A DNA stretch of 64,000 nucleotides from Cryoendolithus antarcticus. Its lineage: Eukaryota; Ascomycota; Dothideomycetes; Cladosporiales; Cladosporiaceae. The DNA lies in contig NAJO01000042.1 in the NCBI GenBank assembly GCA_002077065.1, forward strand, positions 186,001 through 250,000, written 5' to 3'. Positions 55,642-64,000 of this stretch are shown here, one piece after another (the stretch's first letter is position 1; each line of letters starts with the position of its first letter). Made by a program: the position numbers and the translations under genes. Under the pieces are notes generated by a model, which did no database searches, had not been told where the DNA came from, and was given only the letters and a program-made list of their open reading frames with translations.

Positions 55642-56837
55642 AGCTTCCCGCAGCCTTCAAGGCACCTCCGACTTTGCTGACGTCCAGACTATGGCATTGT
55701 TGTCGTGAGATGTTTCGGCCCGATAGCTACGCTCGCATACCGCGGGTTCCCGTATGCCTGGCCTGAGAAAGATGGCCTCGCGCATATATTAGAGGTCGTA
55801 GAAGTGGTACGGTATCACGCGTGGATTCAAGTTACTGGTATTGCAAGGCATCTGGTCTCCCCACCGCGACCAGAAACTCCACAATCAACAAAGCTCGGGT
55901 TAAGCTGCAGTTTGGGATTAAGTTTAGCACCCTGATATGAGATGGCGCAAGCAACCCGACTTTTAGCACGCGGTATTGCTCGGAACGAACAAACCCTAAG
56001 CGAATAGCAGTTGGTTCCGGTGGTATTCCTAACGGTTTCGCCTGGGCTCGCTAGTGCCGAGAATGGGATTTGCACGGGTTGATTGTTGGCGCTTCGACGT
56101 TGGCCTAGCAACAATCGGGGGAACATGGTGGAGTGACCAGGCCGCATCCTTGTTGTGAGCAGCAGATCCGAATATCGAAGCCTTGGAAGCGTGATCCAGA
56201 TGAGTTCCGGCCGAATGAAAGCTGGTCGAAGGAGGTGAAGTTGGTTCTGACTGTTGGTAGTCGTCGGGAAGGTGCCCAACCTCAGGCTTGGCACACGTTC
56301 GCGTTGCTCGAGCAGCCGCATAACTTTCTGTGAGAAACTCGACCTCATCATACACGTATCGCTGGCTATCTACGGAACCACGACACGGTATATCACGGCA
56401 TATGCCTGCGCTTGCCGCTTGCGTGGACAGCATCGTGACCGCAGGTTGGAAACCACGGAGTACTCACTCGATGTTTTCGACGCTGAGACAAAAGACCTGC
56501 ATTACGACTTGCGCCAGCATCCCGCCAGCCGTGTGTCAGACTCGGACCGATGACCTGTCTACACAGAGGAACGCGTGAAGGCAGTGTGATTCCCGCCGAA
56601 GGCAATCGTATACGGCATCTCTGTTCGCCCATCTCACGAAGAGATATCAGGTCATGGAGTACTCACGGAAGATACGTCACAAGCTGCTCCACATCCGTAG
56701 GTTGGTTGATAGAACTCAATGCAGCGTCACGGTAGGTGAGAGCGGAAGTCGCCAATATTGAATTATATAGGATCAGGTCGAATGATTCCATCTTTCTCGA
56801 TCACCTTATAAATCTTTTCGACAGCGAATCGAAAGCC
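55642..56837. other. Large divergent intergenic region
   Basis: 1.2 kb between the kelch gene and the DUF3237 gene. Short frames on both strands (up to 174 codons on minus, 55827-56351) have no recognisable domain. Confidence 0.5.
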
Positions 56838-57479
56838 ATGGCTTCTGTCAAGGCTGGCACGGTCGAAGCACCAGCAGACATCAAGTCGCTTAGCAACTCT
56901 GAATGGACGAAGCCAGAGTACACCCTCCCTCGGCCAGCACTGCAGTTTCTCTTCCATCTTGAGTGCGATATGGAGTCGTTCAGACACATTGGCCAGGGTC
57001 CGTACGGCGACCGCAGTACTGTCATCTTCAAAGGTGGCCGATTCGAGGGCCCGAAGTTGCGGGGCGAGATCTTGCCAGGTGGCGGTGGTGAGTGCATCTG
57101 TTGTCCCATTTGCAGAACACCACCTTCTGCGCTAGGGTGTTTTGATTTTTGAAAAGACTGACTCTGAGTTCCAGACTGGGAGATCGTCCGCGACCATGGA
57201 GATACTCAGACTGCGCACCTCAATACTCGTTACAACCTCGTCACGCATGACGGCGCCACCATATACCTCCAGATTACAGGTAATCGAACGGGACCGAAAG
57301 CAGTACTCGAGAAGTTGGGAGACGACACAAGCATCAAGCCCACGCAGTTCAAGATGCGCTTGAACTTGACCATGGAAACGGGAGACGAGCGGTACAGCTG
57401 GATCAACGATGGAGTGTTCCTAGCATCAAGTGGTAGAGTAGGAAGTCAGGTCATATATGACGCCTATGAAGTGTTGTAG
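56838..57479 (+). CDS. DUF3237 family protein
   Basis: Exons 56838-57087 and 57175-57479 (87-base intron, GTGAGT...TTCCAG) give 184 residues. The splice creates LPGGGDWEIVRDHGDTQTAHLNTRYNLVTHDGATIYLQITGNRTGP, the conserved core of DUF3237 proteins, and the C-terminus RLNLTMETGDERYSWINDGVFLASSGRV is likewise typical. The family is a small beta-barrel of unknown biochemical function found in fungi and bacteria. No signal peptide is visible, so a cytosolic location is likely. It lies next to the FAD protein gene on the same strand, 302 bases upstream, but a functional link is not evident. Confidence 0.85.
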
Positions 57480-57781
57480 ACGCTCGTGTATCATATCGTC
57501 TCCTCCCGGAGCCATGAATCAGTGATGAGGAAAATTACCATCTCGTCACGCGAGCCGAACCCGAGTTTGCTAGCGCGATCTCTACGAGATCTCGATCGCC
57601 AGATCGCGGGATCATGACGTGGGTCTTTCATGCATGCAATTCTTGGGTGATGGTATGACATTTGTGTGGCGCGACGGTGACAGGACTAGATATTAGGGTG
57701 GTGGTCATCGCTTGGGGCCGAGTGTTCATTAACTTCGAGCCTCTGCAGTCCAGTGTACAGTTGCTCATACTCCGTATCGCC
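57480..57781. other. Intergenic region
   Basis: Contains a short imperfect palindromic stretch near 57575-57605 (GCGATCTCTACGAGATCTCGATCGCCAGATCGCGGGATC read in parts); otherwise nothing notable. Confidence 0.4.
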
Positions 57782-59631
57782 ATGCCAGAAAGCACCAAGC
57801 CGCTTCTACAGTCCCAAGGATCGCAGACTCGGTTCAACATGAGCAAACAGATGGAGAACCAGAAGAGGAAGAAGGTGTTGGTCGTTGGAGCTGGTGCTGC
57901 TGGTGTGTACATGATGAGTCTCGTCAGGTTTGGCGGCGATGAGCTGACTTCAGTCAAGGCATGACATGCGCCCACCACCTCGCCCAACACCCCGACAAAT
58001 TCGATGTCACCGTCGTCGACGCAGTCAACTACTGCGGTGGCCAAGCCTACAGCATTCCGATTGATAAAGAGAAGACTGGCGCATCATGGCTCAACCAAGG
58101 TGTTCAGGGTGGTAGCTACATCTTCCACCACACGATGACTATGTTCGCACGTAATGGCTACTGGGCAGATCCGGTCAAGCTGCAAGTCAGCTTCGGCAAG
58201 GGCGATCAGTTCTGGAGCAATGTCTACCCGACGAACATGCTCAAGAAGCATGCGAAAGAGGTCAAGAGGTTCTTCTACATGATCAAGGTGATTCGAATGT
58301 TTGAGGTCATCTTCGCGCTGGTACCGATCAAGTACATGGTCAAGCTGTGGGGTTTCACTGAGGAGTTTGCCAACGTCGTTGCGCTACCTATGGTAGCGTT
58401 GTTCCTTGGAACAGGTAATTACGCACCAGAGGTGCCCTCGATGGTCCTGGAGAGACTTTGCACAAGTCCCACATACGGCATGTGGTATCCACCAGACAAG
58501 AACAGTGTCGCATCGAATCTCCCACCGATGGTCGTCTTCCCCAATTTCAGCGAGTTCTACGAGACATGGCGCCAGAACCTAATTAAGATGGGCGTCAAAG
58601 TCCGCCTTAGCACTGAAGTCACGCGCGTGACCCGCAGAGACAAGAAAGGGGTGCAAGTCAAGATCATCGGCCGCACGCCCGCCAAGGATGGCCACAACCA
58701 AGACTCCGCTTGGGTGCCCAACAACGTCGAAGGCTCGCAGCAAGACGCTGACAAAGTCGAGACGACCGAAGAGTACGACGAAATCGTCCTCTGCGTCCTT
58801 ACCGATACCGCTGCACGCTTGCTGAAGCCCACAATCACAACTATCGAGAAAAAAGTCCTCGGCTCTGCTAAATTCGCCAACGACATCACAGTAACGCACA
58901 CCGATATCGAGTACATGAAGAAGCACTACGAGAACTTCTACAACAAGGAGCAAGCCGTCTCTGAGCTCAATGGAGTGAACATGCAAGACCGCGTCGACTT
59001 TGCGAAGGAGAAGTTCAAGCCCATGTACATGATCAAGATGTATCCACAAGACCTGACAAAACTGGAGATGTGCTTCGACTGCACGAATTACCAGTCGCAG
59101 TTCCCACCCGAGGTGCCTTTCGAGAACCATGTGTTCCAGACGATTTTCTTGAATAAGGAGAGGGACGGCCATTTGTGGTCCATCGATGAGATCGACGAGA
59201 GTAAGATCATTCGCAAGGATTGGTGGCATCAGCTTTGCCATTCGTTCACGCATTATCTCTTTGTGGTGCCGTGGATGTGGCTGCTCAATGGCAAGCGACA
59301 CACTCGCTACGCGGCATCATGGACTATGGTGAATGCACATGAGGTGGCTTGCATTTCTGGTATCAGTGCTGCGGTTGATCTTGGTGCAGACTATCCGGAG
59401 GATCTGGAGAGGGACTCATTCGCACTTTTGTCGTTCAGGCTGTACTACCTGCTCACTTACGGACGATGGTATAAGAGGAAGGCGACGAAGACTACAAAGG
59501 AGGGCGAGGGCAAGAGCTGGGCGACGGGTGTGTATGGGTCGACCTACAACGGTCCTGGTGTGAATGCGGAAGAGGAGAGGAGGTTGTGGAAGAGGGAAGT
59601 AGAGAAGGGCCGAAGTCTCGAGGGATTCTAG
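57782..59631 (+). CDS. FAD/NAD(P)-binding flavoprotein, amine oxidase-like, membrane-associated
   Basis: Exons 57782-57902 and 57959-59631 (56-base intron, donor GTGTGT, acceptor CAAG) give 597 residues. The intron interrupts the dinucleotide-binding motif KVLVVGAGAAG-MTCAHHLAQ, completing GxGxxG, and the acidic residue ending the second strand appears in VTVVDAVNYCGGQA. A second family block is SIPIDKEKTGASWLNQGVQGGSYIFHHT. Hydrophobic stretches near IKVIRMFEVIFALVPIKYMV and HYLFVVPWMWLLNG suggest membrane association. Fungal relatives are annotated only as NAD(P)-binding Rossmann or amine-oxidase-like proteins; neither substrate nor pathway is known. An upstream in-frame start at 57662 is possible but not an ATG. 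Confidence 0.82.
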
Positions 59632-59746
59632 AGCAGCACGAGTTCTATCGCATGTACTTTGGTCTCACTTGAGGTCTGACAGAGTCATGTGGTAAACCAG
59701 CTCGAACGCTAGTGTCACGTGATGTTCCCCTATCATCCGTCCCGTT

Positions 59747-61003
59747 TCAGATAGCAGCCAAATCCTGCCCTTGCAGCGCCCATCTCGCCCTCGAGATACC
59801 GTTATTTCCCATCATCCAGAATTCTGTCAAGTCGTCGCCTACCCATGCAAAGTTCTGCACAACATAATTCGTCTGTACCCTTACAATCAAAACCCCATAC
59901 TCATCCAACACATCCACTCCCTTCCCTGCACCCGTCAGGACCCATCCATTGGCAGCGACCTTGAGTCCGTCCGAAACCCAGTTCTGCGCGTACCAGACTG
60001 GGCACTTGTTGGCGATGTGAGTGCCACCATCTACGAGGTCGAACTTGTAAATTGCCCTCGGACCAGTCTGGTTGAACGGCGACCCCGGCGGACTGTCCTG
60101 CTGATTCAGGCCTGCGACAGCCCCAGTATCAGAGATGTACAGATGAGCTCCGTTCGGTGACAGGGCAATGCCATTCGGCTGCGCGATACTATCGTCGATC
60201 ATCGTTACCGCGCCGGTTTTCGGATCGAACCGGTAAGAAGCCGGCTTCAGTTGTGGCGCTATGTCGGTCAGGCGATTGTACAACGAGTAATTTGGGTCTG
60301 TAAACCAGACTACGCCGGTGGAGTCTACGACTAAATCATCCACTGTGTTAAAATAGTATCCGAAGTAGTTGTTTAGGCGTATGACGGTCTTGTTCGTCAG
60401 AGGGTCGAGGGTTCGGATACCGGAGCGCTGCCCAGTACCGCCGATGGAGTTGTTACCGCCTGAGGCACCCCAGTAGATGAGACCGTTGTAGAAGGTGCCA
60501 CCATTGGGGGCGTAGACTGGAGGATCGCTGAGGTACTCGCTTAGAGTCGGTGGATCCTGGTTCAGGTCTACTACGAGTTGCGGTAGATAGCCTGGCGGTG
60601 GGGCGAGCTGGGAGATGAAGAGCTTCTTGAGGGCTGGGACCGACACTGGAGCTTCGTGGACGGCTGCAGAGACGTTGAAGATAAAGTCGTAGGTTGGCGC
60701 GCTGCCCAGAGCTCGTAGGGCGCGCTTCTCATCGAAGACCAGGAAGTTGGCTTCGCCTACTAGACCGAAGCTTGTGTCGTTCGGTACACTCGTCTGGCCG
60801 AAGCTTGTCTCGTTCACGGAAGACTCGCGGAAGAAGTGGTATGGGAGCACAGAGGCATAGCGGTCGATGCAGACGATGTTCACGGTCGTTGGTCCGCAGG
60901 TCTTCGCTACCGGGGATGACACGCCAGGAGGCTCGCTCTGAGCCACGACCAGACCGCCAAGACCAGCGACGGTGAGTATGAGAGAATGTGCGTCATGCTG
61001 CAC
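59747..61003 (-). CDS. Secreted SMP-30/gluconolactonase-like beta-propeller protein; start not found
   Basis: About 415 residues in one open frame. Family elements: FGLVGEANFLVFDEK, YAPNGGTFYNGLIYWGASGG, GIRTLDPLTNKTVIRLNNYFG, NTVDDLVVDSTGVVWFTDPNYS (metal-site Asp/Asn region), PNGIALSPNGAHLYISDTGA and VSDGLKVAANGWVLTGAGKGVDVLDEYG. These match calcium-dependent lactonases of the SMP-30/LRE type. The N-terminus AHSLILTVAGLGGLVVAQSEPPG is a clear signal peptide, but no in-frame ATG precedes it; the frame opens at GTG 61003, and the nearby ATG at 60994 is in another frame that ends after 29 codons. Either a first exon lies further upstream (an acceptor TGTGCAG ends at 60996) or a small indel has broken the start. 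Confidence 0.72.
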   Translation of the reverse strand: MQHDAHSLILTVAGLGGLVVAQSEPPGVSSPVAKTCGPTTVNIVCIDRYASVLPYHFFRESSVNETSFGQTSVPNDTSFGLVGEANFLVFDEKRALRALGSAPTYDFIFNVSAAVHEAPVSVPALKKLFISQLAPPPGYLPQLVVDLNQDPPTLSEYLSDPPVYAPNGGTFYNGLIYWGASGGNNSIGGTGQRSGIRTLDPLTNKTVIRLNNYFGYYFNTVDDLVVDSTGVVWFTDPNYSLYNRLTDIAPQLKPASYRFDPKTGAVTMIDDSIAQPNGIALSPNGAHLYISDTGAVAGLNQQDSPPGSPFNQTGPRAIYKFDLVDGGTHIANKCPVWYAQNWVSDGLKVAANGWVLTGAGKGVDVLDEYGVLIVRVQTNYVVQNFAWVGDDLTEFWMMGNNGISRARWALQGQDLAAI

Positions 61004-61573
61004 AGCTGATGGACTGAATAAACATTGGAGAAACTGTACCCACCTGGTGCCCTTCTTATGTGCTGCTCCCAGCGCGACCCTGATGTCACAGCTAGGTCGG
61101 CTTCATCGTAGCGATGCCTACCCCTCTCTACAAGTCATATACGCTGTAAGATCCCAGCATGAAGAGGCGGGTGTAGGATGGAAGAGCAAGGATTGAGAAA
61201 GAGGGGATTGATTGACTTGGCGAACGACGGCATTGAAGCGGACACACTTTCTACTGAATGCCGGACAGACGGTGTCTATATGGTACTCTACAGTTAAGTG
61301 ACAGGCACCGACCTTTTCATGAGAGTACAGTGAATTATAGACATCTCAACACGTTCGCCGAGGGCACAATGAGCTTCAACAGTCGTTACGTGCTAGGCAC
61401 AACTTGATAGGCCGTGCCAGTGTAGGCAGACGGGCCTCCGGCGCCTACTCAGCCCCTACACGGCGCCTAGACGACGCCGCATCAACGAATTAGTAGTATC
61501 AGTAAGTCCGCGATCGACAGACACTGACATGTGAGCTTGGTATCGAACAGGTGATGCAGGCATGGCCCCTTAA
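61004..61573. other. Divergent intergenic region
   Basis: Contains an inverted GC-rich patch near 61435-61485 (repeats of GGCGCC/GGCCT with spacing) and otherwise no supported gene. Confidence 0.4.
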
Positions 61574-62906
61574 ATGCCATCTTTCCCGGAGGAGCTTGTC
61601 GAACTCGTAGTAAAGGAGCTAAACACCGTTGACATCTGTAGCCTGCGTGCAACGAGCACACTTCTGGCTACAGATGCCCAGAGGACTTTTCCGTACAGCC
61701 TTCTATCGCAAGTCGATCGCCTTGGAGACTAGGCCGTTGACCAAAGTCGCGCAGTCACTGAAGTCCGATGGTCTGAGTCGCCTTCTTCGTGGCCTGACGG
61801 TCCCATGCATCAAGCAGCACGACGACGTCGAACATACTCCAGCCTGCCTCCTCGACTCCCTGACGATCACATGCACCACCCGAGAGGATCACAACTAAGA
61901 TATTGACTTCCGGCTCCTACTGAAGTGTTTCACACTTCTACAGAACGACCTGGCGGGCCATCCTCTGGGCGCGCTGAGCGCACGGCTTACGCCAGAACGG
62001 AGCGCTGAGATTGGAGCGTCCGGCGGGAAAGCACAGTCTCTGACAGGCCATCTTGCAAAGGGGATCTTCTTGGCAATATATGGGAGTGGACTGAAGGTCG
62101 TAAGCATGGACCTTTTCGCCAAGCAATACTACTGCAGTATTCCTGTTTCAATCATCAGAGGCTGCGTGGACGCCGTTCGTGCGAAGCTGACCGATCCGGA
62201 TGGCGTGAACAACACTTTCGCCAACTTGAACACGGTCAAGCGACTCGCTATCAGTTTTACGCACCATCCCAGTCCTCCTCTCGCGAAGAACACTTCGATC
62301 ATTGGCCAGACCAGTGCACTGTCCTCCACGTTGACCTCGATTCCTCATCTCGAATCCCTGGCACTACACTGGTACAAGCTCCTCGCCCGGACGCAGGAGC
62401 GATGGGATTCATGCATAGAGGAAGAATGGCTCAGCCGCACACTCCTCAAGCTCAATCTATTCTCGCTCGGGAATTTAGATCTCAATGGCGTTCAGTTCTA
62501 CCCAGAGTTCCTGTGCAACTTCCTCCAGAGAACGCCACTCACCCACTTCACGCTCCAGGGAGTCCACATAGGAGCTCCCAGCCCTCACACTCACTACACT
62601 GTAGCCCGCACAAGGGTATCTGTCCTCGACTTCATTGCAAGCCCGGAATGTACAATCACTTCGCTTCATCTCGACGACCTGATTGAGCACACGAATCTAG
62701 TCTACTTTAAGGTTCCCGGCGAACCCAAGTTTCGTCGAGGCGACGATGTGGGACCGAGCGAGGTTCGCCGGACAGGTGCGGAGGTGAAGGTAAGGCTGGA
62801 TTATGCCTTTGGCAACGGTAAAGCTGTCCGAAGCGCACAGTTGGATGAGTGGTGGAGGGTACGGATGAGGCGGTATGGACCGCGATGGGACGATGTAGTT
62901 TTCTAG
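61574..62906 (+). pseudogene. F-box protein gene, disrupted
   Basis: F-box proteins are substrate adaptors of SCF ubiquitin ligases. From ATG 61574 the frame reads MPSFPEELVELVVKELNTVDICSLRATSTLL and TDAQRTF, a clear F-box start, but ends at TAG within 52 codons. From about 61685 homology shifts to another frame: FRTAFYRKSIALETRPLTKVAQSL and LSRLLRGLTV, the usual post-F-box region of these fungal proteins. That frame meets TAA at 61896-61898, continues in the same phase as DIDFRLLLKCFTLLQNDL, and stays open from 61899 to TAG ending at 62906 with leucine-rich-repeat-like segments (LESLALHWYKLL, LLKLNLFSLGNLDLNG, TSLHLDDLIE). An unusual intron could rescue the stop but not obviously the shift. 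Confidence 0.65.
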
Positions 62907-63269
62907 TCACGAAGCTGTAGTGTGCGAAGCATAATAATACAGGTTCGTCATCGGCAGTTCTTGTGTTTGATCATCTTACATGCTACCTAATCCTATTACG
63001 CAGCCTCGAGCTTGGTTCGGTTCGTGCCTCCTGTGCCCGGTAGTGCCAACTGCTCAATACCTACGCAGCTTGCGCGTTCAGCTTGCGCATTCAGCGTGCG
63101 CATTCATCTTGCGCATTGAGCAGTCGAGTACAACGTCACACCGCGGTATCACCTGATCGTGCGACTGAAATGTCGCTGTGCCCAGGGAAATGTAGCCTGA
63201 GCCCGCACCTCACACGCCATGGGCCCGATTTCACAGATCCTTTCCTCGAACACATCACTCGCTTATTCA
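62907..63269. other. Convergent intergenic region
   Basis: Between the F-box relic and RAE1; includes the 13-base tandem repeat listed separately. Confidence 0.5.
63069..63120 (+). repeat. Four-copy 13-base tandem repeat
   Basis: Consensus CTTGCGCATTCAG. Copies at 63069-63081 (one mismatch), 63082-63094 (exact), 63095-63107 (two mismatches) and 63108-63120 (one mismatch). A minisatellite in the convergent spacer; the unit is not a multiple of three and no gene crosses it. Confidence 0.85.
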
Positions 63270-64000
63270 TCACCGCTTCTTCGCCTCCCTCGGCTTACAC
63301 TCATCGCCTTGCACCGGATGCAACATGATCTTGTTCGGGTAATCCGGCCGATTGCTCGAATGTCCCTTACTCCAATCATAGCTCACAGCATACGCAAAGA
63401 TACTTCCCGTCCGGTTGAAGTCCGTCGCTGTGATACTGCCTCCAACCTCCGGGTAGCCCTTCAACCTGTGCTTCGCGTCCTTGTCCCAGAAGTGGAATGT
63501 GCCGTCCGCGCCAGCTGTGCTAAAGGTGCCGTGAACGGGATGGAATGATATGGCGTTGACGCTGTAGACGTTCTGCGTATTTCGATCTGTTGGCGAGGTC
63601 GCGCGGTGGCACTTGAAGGAGAAGTTGTTGGATTGCTTGTCCTCGGGAATGTACTGGATGGCGCAGCGCCCTTCGATGCTGCCGACCGCGTAGCCAGTGG
63701 CGTCTGTGAAGGTTCGCACCACTCGAGTCTGGAACTTGAGTGGTGATTGGATGGATTTGAAGAATGTGCCTGGGTTCTTCAGGTCGATGACATTTACCCA
63801 TCGCTCGGCAGTGCCAACAACCAGCAGCTCGGTGTTGTTCGTCGAGGCGTTATGGCGGACGTCCATAGAGTAGACGCGGTCTTGACAGGTCACTGTTGCG
63901 ACGGCTTGTTGTTGTCGTAGGTCCCAGTACTTGATCGTCTTATCCCAGCTTCCAGTCACGAGCATATGTTGGCCGTTGACGAATATGCTTTCGACGCATT
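63270..64000 (-). CDS. RAE1: mRNA export factor Rae1/Gle2, WD40 (N-terminal part off window)
   Basis: WD40 beta-propeller of the nuclear pore that binds Nup98-type GLEBS motifs and acts in poly(A) RNA export. The window holds the C-terminal ~240 residues; the frame is open to base 64000 ([28 protein letters not shown]). Visible repeats: [42 protein letters not shown], and [28 protein letters not shown]. The segment [19 protein letters not shown] followed by FSFKCHR is diagnostic for Rae1/Gle2 and its Bub3 relatives; the extra [10 protein letters not shown] and the C-terminal [14 protein letters not shown] favour Rae1. The N-terminal blades lie beyond the right edge. Confidence 0.92.
   Translation of the reverse strand, partial: CVESIFVNGQHMLVTGSWDKTIKYWDLRQQQAVATVTCQDRVYSMDVRHNASTNNTELLVVGTAERWVNVIDLKNPGTFFKSIQSPLKFQTRVVRTFTDATGYAVGSIEGRCAIQYIPEDKQSNNFSFKCHRATSPTDRNTQNVYSVNAISFHPVHGTFSTAGADGTFHFWDKDAKHRLKGYPEVGGSITATDFNRTGSIFAYAVSYDWSKGHSSNRPDYPNKIMLHPVQGDECKPREAKKR

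Overview
The window is nuclear DNA of a filamentous ascomycete (Pezizomycotina). The signs are short GT-AG introns of about 48-118 bases (mostly 48-60) with CTGAC/CTAAC-type branch sites near the acceptor, intron-rich conserved genes (NADP-glutamate dehydrogenase has five exons), and typical fungal families: an Ecm33-type wall protein, an ENA-type sodium ATPase, a HET-domain gene, LPPELRNTIY-type '2EXR' proteins and a Dal5-type transporter. A Dothideomycete, perhaps of the Mycosphaerellales, fits the style of the 2EXR proteins, but that placement is inference. I reconstructed splice sites by hand from reading frame, consensus and family homology.

Layout. 0-10 kb: ECM33-like wall protein (cut by the left edge), mitochondrial Met-tRNA formyltransferase, an Ima1-type inner nuclear membrane protein, a Pho89-type phosphate transporter relic, and an NmrA-like oxidoreductase. 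10-24 kb: hemerythrin-like protein, STF2-like small protein, secreted histidine acid phosphatase, PPC decarboxylase (Cab3/Hal3 family), mitochondrial CGFS glutaredoxin with an in-frame stop, an unknown coiled-coil protein, an NAD+ carrier-like protein, the bc1 complex subunit Qcr7 and a 3-methyladenine DNA glycosylase. 23-28 kb: a tandem family of three 2EXR-type genes, the third decayed. 28-48 kb: ENA ATPase, mitochondrial malonyltransferase, gdhA, secreted carboxylesterase, MHYT membrane sensor, an unknown acidic protein, Acot9-type thioesterase with a 12-base exon, and a Bmt5-type rRNA methyltransferase. 48-64 kb: Dal5-type transporter, HET pseudogene, kelch transmembrane protein, DUF3237 protein, membrane-associated FAD protein, SMP-30-like secreted protein without a visible start codon, F-box pseudogene, and the C-terminal part of Rae1/Gle2 (cut by the right edge).

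The genes do not form one biosynthetic cluster. Most are core housekeeping genes: mitochondrial translation, iron-sulfur assembly, respiration, lipoylation and type II fatty acid synthesis, CoA synthesis, nitrogen assimilation and mRNA export. Fast-evolving accessory genes lie between them. The most striking features are structural: a start codon split by an intron, a 12-base micro-exon, a nonsense codon in an otherwise conserved glutaredoxin, a phosphate transporter missing its middle, and several broken accessory genes. I found no convincing transposon, CRISPR array, rRNA or tRNA gene.
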